From SZUA-252 sp035716005 (GTDB lineage: Bacteria > Eisenbacteria > RBG-16-71-46 > SZUA-252), in the NCBI GenBank assembly GCA_035716005.1, contig DASTKG010000093.1, positions 1-51,436 on the forward strand: DNA of 51,436 nucleotides, in the 5' to 3' direction. The notes under the pieces were generated by a model, which was not told where the DNA came from, did no database searches, and worked only from the letters and a program-made list of their open reading frames with translations. Shown here piece after piece: positions 1 to 9,569 of this stretch. Both the position numbers and the translations under genes were made by a program. Position 1 is the stretch's first letter. Each line of letters opens with the position of its first letter.

Positions 1-149
1 GGCGACCTCCTGCACTGCGGATGCGCGAGGATGGAGTCGCGGGTCGACTGATCAGCGTAGCGCCTCGGCGCGGGCTCTCGGCAAGGGCGACCATCGGCGG
101 ATGGCGTCGAAGGTGGAGGTATACCCCGGCGGCATGCCGGGCAGGGCAT

Positions 150-234
150 TGCCCGGGGCAGGGATCGAACCTGCACGGGGTGTGAACCCCAGGGGATTTT
201 AAGTCCCCTGCGTCTGCCGTTCCGCCACCCGGGC
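150..234 (-). tRNA. trnL: tRNA-Leu (anticodon UAA)
   Basis: A class II tRNA is visible on the minus strand. The acceptor arms pair GCCCGGG (228-234) with CCCGGGC (151-157). The anticodon stem GGGGA/TCCCC encloses loop CTTAAAA, which gives anticodon TAA. There is a long variable arm and a T arm GCAGG/CCTGC with loop TTCGATC. The discriminator is A at 150, and CCA is not encoded. The mature 5' end touches the last base of the upstream CNNM/CBS gene's stop codon at 235, so there is no spacer. Confidence 0.95.
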
Positions 235-1380
235 CTACTGCTGCGAGGAGGCGCCGATGCCGACGGACGGGCCGACCGCCACGACCGGAGGTCCCGCCGC
301 GATCGGCGCGCCTCCGCCGGGGTCGTGCTCGTCCTCGACCTCCCCGATCAATTCCTCGACGATATCCTCGAGCGTGATGATGCCGATCGCTTCCCCCGAC
401 TCGTCGTTCACCACCGCCATCTGGCGGCGGATGCGGCGAAACTCCTTCAGCTGATCCGCGGTCGAGCGATCGGCGGGCGCCCAGGTCGCCTCGATCATGG
501 CATCCTCGAGATTCACGAGGCCGCTCGTGGCGTAGATGGCGAAGAGATCCTTCGAGTTCACGATCCCCACCACGCGGGTCCGCTCGCCGTCGTAGACCGG
601 GAACCGCGTGTGGACGCTGTCCTGGAGCGCGACGAGGATCTCCTGCGGCTTCATCCGGTACTCGAGCATGACGGCCCTCTCGAGCGGGACCATCGCCTCG
701 CGCACGCTCCTCTCCCGAAGCCGGAAGGCGTTCTTCAGGAGTTCCGCCTGCTCCGCCGGCATCTTTCCCGCCTCGCTCACGTCCTCCACGATCAGGCGCA
801 GCTCGTCGACGGAATGCATGTGCGCGGCGTGGGCCATCGGCCGGAAGCCGAGGAGTCGCACGAGGCCGTTCCCCACCCAGTTCACGGCGAGGATGAAGGG
901 ACGGAAGATCCGCTCGAAGACGAGGACGGGACCGGCCAAGAGGAGCGTGACCGTGTCGGGAATGCGGATCGCCACCGCCTTCGGCGCCTGCTCCCCGACC
1001 GCGACGTGGAGAAACGTGATGAGGAGGAAGGCCACGGCCGTGGCCACGCCGTGCGCGGCGAGCGGTCCCCAGGCCTCCGGGAGCCAGCGGAACCACGGCT
1101 CGAAGATGTGGGCGAGGACCGGTTCGCCCACCCACCCGAGTCCGAGGCTCGTCATCGTGATGGCGACCTGGGTCGCCGCGATCATGTCGTCGATGCGGCG
1201 CGTCACCTCCTGCGCCGCGCCGGCCCCGGGCACCCGCTTCGCCGCGAGCTCCTCGAGCCGCGTGCGGCGAACGGTGACGAAGGCGAACTCGGCCGCGCAG
1301 AAGAAGGCGTTTCCGAGGAGGAGGAGCGGAATCGCCAGCAGGCGGAGGGCGGTGGTGAGCGTCGTCCAGAGATCGTCCAT
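235..1380 (-). CDS. CNNM/CBS-domain membrane protein (HlyC/CorC-related, short form)
   Basis: This is a putative ion-transport or ion-sensing membrane protein of 381 residues. An N-terminal CNNM (DUF21) domain occupies about residues 8-190 with several hydrophobic segments and the characteristic AAEFAFVTVRRTRLEEL stretch. A CBS pair follows at about 205-335, with 'TRFPVYDG...VVGIVNSKDL' and 'GIITLEDIVEELIGEVEDEHD'. Family members usually run to 420-440 residues and end in a CorC_HlyC domain; here the protein stops soon after CBS2 with a Gly/Pro/Ala/Val-rich tail. It lies 15 bp after the NHL gene on the same strand and so is probably co-transcribed. Its TAG stop abuts tRNA-Leu. Substrate is unknown; Mg2+/Co2+ efflux is the usual suggestion for the family. 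Confidence 0.85.
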   Translation of the reverse strand: MDDLWTTLTTALRLLAIPLLLLGNAFFCAAEFAFVTVRRTRLEELAAKRVPGAGAAQEVTRRIDDMIAATQVAITMTSLGLGWVGEPVLAHIFEPWFRWLPEAWGPLAAHGVATAVAFLLITFLHVAVGEQAPKAVAIRIPDTVTLLLAGPVLVFERIFRPFILAVNWVGNGLVRLLGFRPMAHAAHMHSVDELRLIVEDVSEAGKMPAEQAELLKNAFRLRERSVREAMVPLERAVMLEYRMKPQEILVALQDSVHTRFPVYDGERTRVVGIVNSKDLFAIYATSGLVNLEDAMIEATWAPADRSTADQLKEFRRIRRQMAVVNDESGEAIGIITLEDIVEELIGEVEDEHDPGGGAPIAAGPPVVAVGPSVGIGASSQQ

Positions 1381-1395
1381 GGAGCCGGCCGGGGC

Positions 1396-3282
<1,887 letters not shown>

Positions 3283-3289
3283 GGGGGGT

Positions 3290-3295
3290 AGGGTA
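3290..3295 (-). promoter_or_regulatory. Leaderless-type -10 element for the NHL gene
   Basis: TACCCT (TANNNT) lies 7 nt before the ATG at 3282, a spacing repeated at several genes in this window. No convincing -35 was found. Confidence 0.4.
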
Positions 3296-3397
3296 GCCGA
3301 TTTCCCGATTCTTTGCAGGCCGGGCCTCGCCCCGCGCCTGCCCGCGGCCGCTAACCGGCGCGGGCGCTAGGGGCTGGCCGCGACGGAGGGAACGCGT

Positions 3398-3403
3398 CAT
3401 AAT
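3398..3403 (+). promoter_or_regulatory. Candidate -10 element for the renalase-like gene
   Basis: CATAAT (5/6 to TATAAT) lies 10 nt before the ATG at 3414, implying a 5' leader of only a few bases. The -35 region is weak. The divergent NHL promoter is about 100 bp away. Confidence 0.45.
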
Positions 3404-3413
3404 CGACGGTCCT

Positions 3414-4481
3414 ATGGGAGCTTTCAATCCGCCATCGGTGGTCATCGTGGGGGCCGGGATCTCGGGGCTCGCCCTGGGGCAGGCCCTGAGGGAGCGCGGG
3501 CAGATGCCGCTCCTTCTCGAGCGCTCCCGCGGCGTGGGTGGCCGCTGCGCCACGCGGCGCGTCGCCGGCTGGCCCGTCGATCACGGGCTTCCCTTCCTCC
3601 ACGGCCGCGACACCGAGTTCCTGGCCGCGCTCGACGCGGTCTCCGACGCCACGCCGATCCACGGCTGGCCGCATCGCCGAATCGGGGGCGGCCTTCCCTG
3701 CCAGCCCGAGGCCTTCGAGGGGGAGGACCGTCTCCTCGCGTTCCGGGAAGGGCTGACGCGCTTCCCCAAGCAGCTCGCGAGGAATCTGGCGATCCGGCTC
3801 GACTCGAAGGTCCGGTCGCTTCGCCAGGCCCCCGGAGAGGCGCGCCTCGCCCTGACGCTCGAGAGCGGCGAGGAGATCCTCGCCGGAGTCGTGGCCCTCA
3901 CCATGCCCGCGCCGAGCGCGCTCGAACTCATCGCGGCGAGCGGCCTCGATCGCGAGTCGCCCGCGGTGGCGGGAGCGCGCCCCGTGCTGGAGCAGATCCG
4001 AACGATTCCCTGCCTGGCCGTCATCGCGCGCTACAGCGACGACGCGCCCGTCCCCGACTGGGACGCCTGCTACCCGACCACCAGCAGCATGGTCCACGTC
4101 GTTCTCCACGACAGCACGAAGCGCGCGCCCGGAGCGCCCCGGACGCTCGTCGTCCAGGGGCGGCCCCGATTCTCGAGGGAGTTCCTGGGCAAGCCGCCGG
4201 CGGAATGGGCGAAGGAACTCCTCTGGGAAGCGGGCGAGTTCGTCGGATCGTGGATGGAGCATCCGGTGGAGCGACAGGAGCACGTTTGGAGGAACGCTCG
4301 GGTCGACACCACGAGCGAGTTGGCGGCGCCGCTCGCCATCCGGCTCGAGAACGGGGCGATTCTCGCCTTCTGCGGCGACGGATTCTCCCCGGCGGGCGGG
4401 GCCGAGGGCGCGTTCAGGTCGGGCCGATCCCTGGCCGCCCGCATCGAAACGCTTCATGAGACGCCGGCGCGCGCCTCGTGA
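3414..4481 (+). CDS. Renalase-like FAD-dependent oxidoreductase
   Basis: This 355-residue protein begins with a Rossmann dinucleotide fold, 'VIVGAGISGLALGQAL', followed by 'LERSRGVGGRCATRR', the FAD-binding pattern of renalase/amine-oxidase-like NAD(P)-FAD proteins. The C-terminal 'LAFCGDGFSPAGGAEGAFRSGRSLAARI' resembles the family's second FAD-contact region. No signal peptide is seen. The true substrate is unknown; bacterial renalases oxidise aberrant dihydro-NAD(P) isomers, but that activity is only a family-level guess. The TGA stop overlaps the earliest possible ribA start by GTGA, so it probably leads the operon with ribA. Confidence 0.8.
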   Translation: MGAFNPPSVVIVGAGISGLALGQALRERGQMPLLLERSRGVGGRCATRRVAGWPVDHGLPFLHGRDTEFLAALDAVSDATPIHGWPHRRIGGGLPCQPEAFEGEDRLLAFREGLTRFPKQLARNLAIRLDSKVRSLRQAPGEARLALTLESGEEILAGVVALTMPAPSALELIAASGLDRESPAVAGARPVLEQIRTIPCLAVIARYSDDAPVPDWDACYPTTSSMVHVVLHDSTKRAPGAPRTLVVQGRPRFSREFLGKPPAEWAKELLWEAGEFVGSWMEHPVERQEHVWRNARVDTTSELAAPLAIRLENGAILAFCGDGFSPAGGAEGAFRSGRSLAARIETLHETPARAS

Positions 4482-4492
4482 AAGGAGATCGA

Positions 4493-5224
4493 GTGTTCCT
4501 CTCAGAACAGCGCATCGACGAAATCCTGCGTAAGGAAGCCGACCACGACTGCCCCGGCGTGGGCGACGCGAAGGTCTGCGTGAAGATCGTGGCGATCGCC
4601 GACCTCCCGACCCGGTTCGGCCGCTTCCAGATCGCGGCCTTCTGGAACAACCGGGACGCGAAGGAGCATGTCGCCATCATGCACGGCGACGTCTTCGGCG
4701 CGACCGACGTGCCGACCCGCGTCCACTCCGAGTGCCTGACCGGGGACGCCGTCGGCTCCCTGCGTTGCGACTGCCGCGACCAGCTCGAGGCGGCCCTCCG
4801 AGCCATCGAGGCCGAGGAACGGGGCCTGGTCCTCTACCTCCGCCAGGAGGGGCGCGGCATCGGACTCCTCAACAAGATCCGGGCTTACGGTCTTCAAGAT
4901 CGGGGCCTCGACACGGTGGAGGCGAACGTGGCCCTCGGATTCCGGGACGACGAGCGGGAATACTCGATCGCCGCCCACATGCTCCACTCGCTGCAGGTAA
5001 AGTCGATTCGGCTCATGACGAACAATCCGCGGAAGATCAACGATTTGACCCGTTACGGAATCCAAGTCACGGGGCGGAAACCGCACGTCATCCCGCCGAA
5101 CGAGTACAATCGATTCTACCTGGAGACAAAGGCCCGTAAGTCGGGCCACTTCATCGACTTCTCCGGAAAGCCTCACCTGGAGGAGCAGGGAGAATCGGTC
5201 GTCGTCGAAGGAGGGAACGGGTGA
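4493..5224 (+). CDS. ribA: GTP cyclohydrolase II
   Basis: The enzyme opens the GTP imidazole ring in the first committed step of riboflavin synthesis. The zinc ligands form C81-x10-C92-x-C94 ('CLTGDAVGSLRCDC'), and the catalytic loop 'LRQEGRGIGL' is at about 116-125. Only the RibA domain is present, without a fused RibB, and the 243-residue length is typical apart from a C-terminal extension. GTG at 4493 is preferred because AAAGGAG ends 5 nt before it; an upstream GTG at 4478 would overlap the previous stop and has no comparable site. The next gene starts inside its stop codon (GTGA, 5221-5224), so translational coupling with the selenoprotein candidate is likely. Confidence 0.93.
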   Translation: MFLSEQRIDEILRKEADHDCPGVGDAKVCVKIVAIADLPTRFGRFQIAAFWNNRDAKEHVAIMHGDVFGATDVPTRVHSECLTGDAVGSLRCDCRDQLEAALRAIEAEERGLVLYLRQEGRGIGLLNKIRAYGLQDRGLDTVEANVALGFRDDEREYSIAAHMLHSLQVKSIRLMTNNPRKINDLTRYGIQVTGRKPHVIPPNEYNRFYLETKARKSGHFIDFSGKPHLEEQGESVVVEGGNG

Positions 5225-5841
5225 ACGCGCCTCGTCGTCGATCCGCCCGATGGGCGGCCCTGCTGGTCGGAGTCGCCGCGTTCCTGGCGGCGGCCGCGTC
5301 GGTGGCCCAGGTGGTGGTGCCGACCAAGGATCCGCAGCATCCGCGCATTCGGTACCAGGATTCGCTGCTCTCCTTGAACGATCGATGCATCGTCCGGGGC
5401 GGCACCCTCAACCCGATCTTCCGGCCGGTCTACGTGAACGGCAGGCCGATCGGCTTCTGTTGAAGGACCTGCCCGGGGGTCTTCGTGCAAGACCCGGAGC
5501 CGTACCTGCGAAACCAGAAGATCGAGGTGGCGTGCGTGGTCTACCCGAAGAAGATGGCCCGGATCGACTCGTCCATTCGTCGGCGACTCGGCCACGACCT
5601 CTTCTACTTCTCCACGGCCCAGGCGATGAAACAGTTCGACCGCGACCCGCTGAAATACGCGAAGACGCTCAGCGATCCCGTGAGCAACGATCGCTTCAAG
5701 GTGACGCGCTCCTCCCCGAAGGAGGAGTACAAGAATCGGACCTATTACTTCGAGAGCGAGAACACGCGCGCCACCTTCGACACCGACCGCGAGAAGTACC
5801 GCGACCGGCGGACCGCGCCGATGCTGGACGAGATGGAGTGA
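5221..5841 (+). CDS. Secreted YHS-like protein with in-frame TGA: putative selenoprotein (CUxxC)
   Basis: Read through the TGA at 5461-5463, this frame encodes 206 residues. A signal peptide with an Arg-rich start and a hydrophobic stretch ends near residue 30 (SVAQ). Three YHS-like modules follow. The first (about 52-93) has 'VYVNGRPIGFC-U-RTCPGVF' and 'DPEPYL', matching the FCCxxC...F..DPekY pattern of YHS/heavy-metal-binding proteins, with Sec81 in place of the second Cys. The second (about 98-145) has 'LFYFSTAQAMKQF' and 'DPLKY'. The third (about 148-192) has 'SDPV', 'TYYFESENTRATF' and 'DREKY' but no Cys. The codons on both sides of the TGA are in one frame and both look coding. A hairpin fitting a bacterial SECIS follows the TGA. 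The gene starts at GTG inside the ribA stop and should act in the periplasm or at the membrane. A redox (UxxC) or metal-binding role is inference. Alternatives are a nonsense mutation or a read error. Confidence 0.75.
5477..5495 (+). promoter_or_regulatory. Candidate bacterial SECIS hairpin
   Basis: GGGTCTT (5477-5483) pairs perfectly with AAGACCC (5489-5495) around the 5-nt loop CGTGC. The stem begins 13 nt and the loop 20 nt after the TGA. Published bacterial SECIS models ask for an apical loop roughly 16-37 nt after UGA, with a G in the first two loop positions; both hold here (G at loop position 2). The hairpin is inside the coding frame, as expected in bacteria. Confidence 0.7.
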
Positions 5842-5866
5842 CCATGGCGAGAGGACCCGCGGCACG

Positions 5867-6691
5867 ATGACGAGCACGATTCCCGCGCGATCCATCGCCG
5901 AGGTCCACGAGCCGCGCGCCCGCGCGTGGCTGGAATCGCAGGCCGAGCGCCCCGACACGCTGGGCATCCTCCTCGTGGGGAGCCGGGCCACCGGATGGGG
6001 GGCCGCCGACTCCGACTACGACGCGTTCGTCTACGTGACGCCGGAGCGCTATCGGGCGACCCCGCCCCGCGACACGCTCGTCTGGCTCGAGGCCGAGGGC
6101 GAGTTTCCGGCCCGCGTCGTGGGCGACTTCTCCATCTTCAGCCCGGAGCACCTCGACCTTCACGAGCGCTCCCCGCTCGACATCGATCACTGGCCCTACG
6201 AGGACGCCATCCTCCTCTTCGACCGCACGGGCTCGCTGGAGGAGCGCCGGCGGCGCATCGCCGCCTTCCCCGAGGAGGGCTGGAGCGGGCGAGCCGTCGA
6301 CAAGTACCTGCTCCTCGCCGGGGCCTACTCGTACGCCCTGAAGAGCGATCTCGCCGGTCTCGACGCGCAGCGGCAGTTGAACATCTTCCGGGCCGTTCTG
6401 GCGGGCGTGAGCCTCTGGTTCACCCTGCGGCGCCGATGGGCGCCGCCCTACAAGTGGCTCACGCCCGAGATCGAGCGATTGGAGATGCGCCCCGACACGC
6501 GCGGCATCCTCGAGGGGGCGCTCCTGAATCCCTCCATGGACACGCTGACGCATCTTCGGGATCACTTGAAGAGCGAGATGAAGTACGCCGGCATCGCCGA
6601 GGTGGCGTCCCGCGACGCGATCCTCGAGGCCTTCGCCGCGACCTTCCTTCCGGAACGGGCGCCCGGCGTTCAGCGAAACCTTTTTCTGTAA
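5867..6691 (+). CDS. Nucleotidyltransferase-fold protein
   Basis: This 274-residue protein contains the DNA polymerase-beta-type nucleotidyltransferase signature: Gly38-Ser39 ('LVGSRATGWGAADSDYD') with Asp50 and Asp52 as the metal-binding pair. It resembles aminoglycoside-adenylyltransferase-like and DUF4037-type proteins, with a helical C-terminal half, but no substrate can be assigned. A purine-rich GAGAGGA site precedes the ATG. It lies 25 bp after the selenoprotein candidate on the same strand, so it may belong to the ribA operon, though a functional link is not evident. Confidence 0.75.
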   Translation: MTSTIPARSIAEVHEPRARAWLESQAERPDTLGILLVGSRATGWGAADSDYDAFVYVTPERYRATPPRDTLVWLEAEGEFPARVVGDFSIFSPEHLDLHERSPLDIDHWPYEDAILLFDRTGSLEERRRRIAAFPEEGWSGRAVDKYLLLAGAYSYALKSDLAGLDAQRQLNIFRAVLAGVSLWFTLRRRWAPPYKWLTPEIERLEMRPDTRGILEGALLNPSMDTLTHLRDHLKSEMKYAGIAEVASRDAILEAFAATFLPERAPGVQRNLFL

Positions 6692-6749
6692 TCGCGGCGC
6701 CGTCGTGAACGGCCCGCGAGTCCCTTCACCACCGAATCAAGGAGGACTC

Positions 6750-8831
6750 GTGCATCGTCTCATCCGCGTCTCACTCGCAGCGCTCCTCGCCGTGGCGGCG
6801 ATCGCGTCGGGCTTCGCCGCGCCCCGTGCCGAAGCCGCGAACGCGGCCGGCGGGAAGGGCGACGGCAAGTCGCTTCCCCCGCGCTTCTTCTCGGGCGGGC
6901 TCGACGCCGCCGGATTCCGCGCCTACACCGACAACGAAATGAAGGAGGCGAAAGCCGCCCTCGACCGTCTTCTCGCGATGAAGGGGAAGCGGACCGTCCA
7001 GAACACGCTCGAGACCTACAATCAGATCCAGCTCCACTCCGACAACGCCGGCTACGTCTCCGGCCTCATGGAGAACGTCCACCCCGACTCCACGTTCCGG
7101 TCGTCCGCCGAGGCGATCACGCAGGAAGTCGACAAGTTCCAGACCGAGCTGAGCCTCAACCGCGCGGTCTACGACGCCCTCGCCGCCATCGACACGAAGG
7201 GGCTCGACAAGGAGACCTCCTGGTTCCTCGACAGGACGCTCAAGTCGTTCCGCCGGGGCGGCGTCGATCGCGATCAGGCGACGCGCGACAAGGTCGCCGC
7301 GCTGAACGAACGGCTCACGCTCCTCTCGCAGGAATTCAGCCGGAACATCCGGAACGACAAGCGGTCGTTCACGGTCGACCCCTCGGATCTGAAGGGCGTC
7401 CCCGCCGACTTCATCGCGTCGCACGCCGCCGAGGCCGACGGCAAGATCCGGCTCACCATCGACACCCCCGATTACGTTCCGGTCATGCGCTACGCCGAGA
7501 AGGCGGAGGTCCGCCAGAAGATGCGCTTCGAGCGGCTGAATCGGGCCTATCCGGGCAACATGGCGGTCCTCGATTCAATCCTCCTCGTCCGGAACGAATT
7601 GGCCACGCTCCTCGGGTACCCGAACTGGGCGGCCTACATCACCGAGGACAAGATGATCGGCACGGCCGAGAACGCCGCCGCCTTCCTCGACCGGCTCTCG
7701 AAGCTCGTCACCGCCGCGGCGCGCGACGAGTACCAGGTCTACCTGGCCCGCAAGCGCGAGGACGACCCGAAGGCGACCGCCGTCGAACAGTGGGAGGCGT
7801 CGTACTACGGAGCGCTGATCCGGAAGCGCGATTTCGACTTCGACGCCCAGGCGGCGCGGCCCTACTTCGCCTTCAAGAACGTGAAGAAGGGCCTCATGGA
7901 CACGATGGCGAAGATCTTCTCGGTGCAGTTCGTGAAGGTGGAGAACGCGGCGGTCTGGCACCCGAGCGTCGAGGCCTACGACGTCTACGACGGCAAGACG
8001 CTCCTCGGCCGCTTCTTCCTCGATCTCCATCCGCGCGAGGGGAAGTACGAGCACGCCGCCCAGTTCGGCATCCGCAAGGGCGTCCGCGGCGCGCAGCTGC
8101 CCGAGGCGGCCCTCGTCTGCAACTTCCCCGGCGACAAGGAGGGCGACCCCGGCCTGATGGAGCACGGCGACGTGGAGACCTTCTTCCACGAGTTCGGCCA
8201 CCTGCTCCACACGATGTTCGGCGGCCAGGGCCGCTGGGAGCCCGTCTCGGGAACCTCGGTCGAGCGCGACTTCGTGGAGGCCCCCTCGCAGCTCCTCGAG
8301 GAGTGGGCGTGGGATCCCAAGGTCCTCTCCACGTTCGCCAAGCACTACCAGACGGGCGAGCCGATCCCGGCCGACATGCTGACGAAGATGCGCCGCGCGG
8401 ACGCGTTCGGACGGGCCATCGACGTCGCCTACCAGGTCTTCTTCGCCAACATCTCGCTCAACATCTACAACAAGGATCCGAAGGACGTGAACACCGACGC
8501 GGTCATCGCGAAGTACGAGCGCGACCTCGTCCCCTTCCCCGCGACCGCCGACACGCACATGCAGACGAGCTTCGGCCATCTCGACGGCTATTCGGCCATC
8601 TACTACACGTACCAGTGGTCGCTGGTCATCGCGAAGGACCTCTTCAGCAAGTTCGACCACGCGAACATGCTCGACCCGACGATTCCCACGCGCTACCGGA
8701 AGCTGGTGCTGGCGCCCGGCGGGTCGCGGCCCGCGGCGGAGCTGGTGCGGAACTTCCTCGGCCGCGACTACAACTACGACGCGTACGAGGCGTGGGTGCG
8801 CGAAGGATTGAAGGCGGGGACGACCCAGTAG
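6750..8831 (+). CDS. M3-family zinc metallopeptidase, secreted
   Basis: This 693-residue oligopeptidase of the M3 (thimet oligopeptidase/Dcp/OpdA) family has its HExxH zinc site at His480-Glu481-Phe-Gly-His484 in 'FFHEFGHLLHTMFGG', and the downstream 'FVEAPSQLLEEW' supplies the third ligand. GTG at 6750 is preferred because AAGGAGG ends 4 nt before it. This start gives a clean signal peptide, 'MHRLIRVSLAALLAVAAIASG...AEA'; the longer frame from 6705 would place non-coding-looking residues before it. Secretion suggests degradation of peptides in the periplasm or outside the cell. The gene converges on the hemerythrin gene across a strong inverted repeat. Confidence 0.92.
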   Translation: MHRLIRVSLAALLAVAAIASGFAAPRAEAANAAGGKGDGKSLPPRFFSGGLDAAGFRAYTDNEMKEAKAALDRLLAMKGKRTVQNTLETYNQIQLHSDNAGYVSGLMENVHPDSTFRSSAEAITQEVDKFQTELSLNRAVYDALAAIDTKGLDKETSWFLDRTLKSFRRGGVDRDQATRDKVAALNERLTLLSQEFSRNIRNDKRSFTVDPSDLKGVPADFIASHAAEADGKIRLTIDTPDYVPVMRYAEKAEVRQKMRFERLNRAYPGNMAVLDSILLVRNELATLLGYPNWAAYITEDKMIGTAENAAAFLDRLSKLVTAAARDEYQVYLARKREDDPKATAVEQWEASYYGALIRKRDFDFDAQAARPYFAFKNVKKGLMDTMAKIFSVQFVKVENAAVWHPSVEAYDVYDGKTLLGRFFLDLHPREGKYEHAAQFGIRKGVRGAQLPEAALVCNFPGDKEGDPGLMEHGDVETFFHEFGHLLHTMFGGQGRWEPVSGTSVERDFVEAPSQLLEEWAWDPKVLSTFAKHYQTGEPIPADMLTKMRRADAFGRAIDVAYQVFFANISLNIYNKDPKDVNTDAVIAKYERDLVPFPATADTHMQTSFGHLDGYSAIYYTYQWSLVIAKDLFSKFDHANMLDPTIPTRYRKLVLAPGGSRPAAELVRNFLGRDYNYDAYEAWVREGLKAGTTQ

Positions 8832-8859
8832 GAGCGGCGGTACGTAGGAAGCGAAGCGA

Positions 8860-8910
8860 CGCGGGGAACGCGCCGCCGGGCGATCAGCGCTTGGCGGCGC
8901 GTTCCGCGCG
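8860..8910. terminator. Strong hairpin between convergent genes, likely bidirectional terminator
   Basis: GGAACGCGCCGCC (8865-8877) is perfectly complementary to GGCGGCGCGTTCC (8893-8905). After one mismatch four more pairs extend the stem (8860-8863 with 8907-8910). It lies just after the M3 peptidase stop and includes the 3' end of the hemerythrin gene. It has no T-tract, so termination is inferred from position and stability. Confidence 0.5.
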
Positions 8911-9384
8911 AAGGGGCGACAGGACTTCCCGCTCGAAGCGCTCGGCGTCGAAGGCCTTGTCGAGGTACGGCAGGACGACTTCGTCGGTCGTGGTGAAGTG
9001 GGCCGCGACGAGCCCCAGGAGACCGTAGGAGAGATGCATCAGCTTGCCCGGAGGCGCCCCCTGGGAGATGGCCTTCTCCAGCGCCTCGAGCTTCCGCCCC
9101 ACCAGCTGGTGCTCGAAGCGGGCGATCTCGGTCAGCTTCGCTCCCTCCCCGGCCGCCCAGTCGGCGGCGGGATAGAGCGAGTACTCCTCGGCGCGCGCGT
9201 GCGGCACGAACTGGCGCTTCACGAAGTCGACGACGTCGCGCGCCATGCTCATCTGCTCGAGGGTCGTGTTCTCGTGGAGTTTTTCGAGTCGCTCGCCGAG
9301 AGCGTGGATCGTGGCGAGGAGCTTTCCGTGCTCGGCATGGAGCGCCGCGGTCGCTTTCGGCTTCGGGGCCGGAGTGGGACTCAT
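8884..9384 (-). CDS. Hemerythrin HHE-domain protein
   Basis: This 166-residue four-helix-bundle protein has spaced metal ligands: 'LHAEHGKLL', 'FVPHARAEE', 'FEHQLVGRKLEALE' and 'HFTTTDEVVLPYLD', matching the H...HxxxE...H...HxxxxD layout of hemerythrin cation-binding domains. A di-iron site for O2 or reactive species sensing is likely by family. No export signal is present. The ATG at 9384 is chosen because a TTGACA-N17-AAGACT promoter ends 9 nt upstream; longer frames to 9702 read into the promoter and rpiB. It is transcribed divergently from rpiB. Confidence 0.85.
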   Translation of the reverse strand: MSPTPAPKPKATAALHAEHGKLLATIHALGERLEKLHENTTLEQMSMARDVVDFVKRQFVPHARAEEYSLYPAADWAAGEGAKLTEIARFEHQLVGRKLEALEKAISQGAPPGKLMHLSYGLLGLVAAHFTTTDEVVLPYLDKAFDAERFEREVLSPLRAERAAKR

Positions 9385-9393
9385 ATGGCGGGT

Positions 9394-9422
9394 AGTCTTT
9401 ACCGCCGGGCCCGTTCTGTCAA
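9394..9422 (-). promoter_or_regulatory. Promoter of the hemerythrin gene (near-leaderless)
   Basis: TTGACA (9417-9422), a 17-nt spacer and AAGACT (9394-9399). The -10 ends 9 nt before the ATG at 9384, so the 5' leader should be very short. Confidence 0.6.
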
Positions 9423-9465
9423 CTCCCATCCCCGGGACCGGGGCGCGGCGGGTCCGAGTCCCCTG

Positions 9466-9494
9466 TTGCGCATCGCACCCCCCTGCCCTAGTGT
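9466..9494 (+). promoter_or_regulatory. Candidate promoter of rpiB
   Basis: TTGCGC (9466-9471), a 17-nt spacer and TAGTGT (9489-9494). The leader to the ATG at 9570 is about 70 nt and contains tandem copies of GGCTCGAC. An AGGAG lies 9 nt before the start. Confidence 0.4.
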
Positions 9495-9569
9495 CGAATC
9501 GCTCGTCCCCCGTCTCGAAAACGGCTCGACGGCTCGACGCCTCGACCTCGTCCATAGGAGTGTCTCGCC

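Noticed and set aside
131..157. Terminator or palindrome (CGGCATGCCG) next to tRNA-Leu
   Set aside because: It is short and has no T-tract; part of the sequence is tRNA acceptor stem.
5485..5841. A separate 118-residue gene starting at GTG 5485
   Set aside because: This GTG lies in the hairpin loop without a ribosome-binding site, and the frame continues directly from the upstream segment; the shared module favours read-through.
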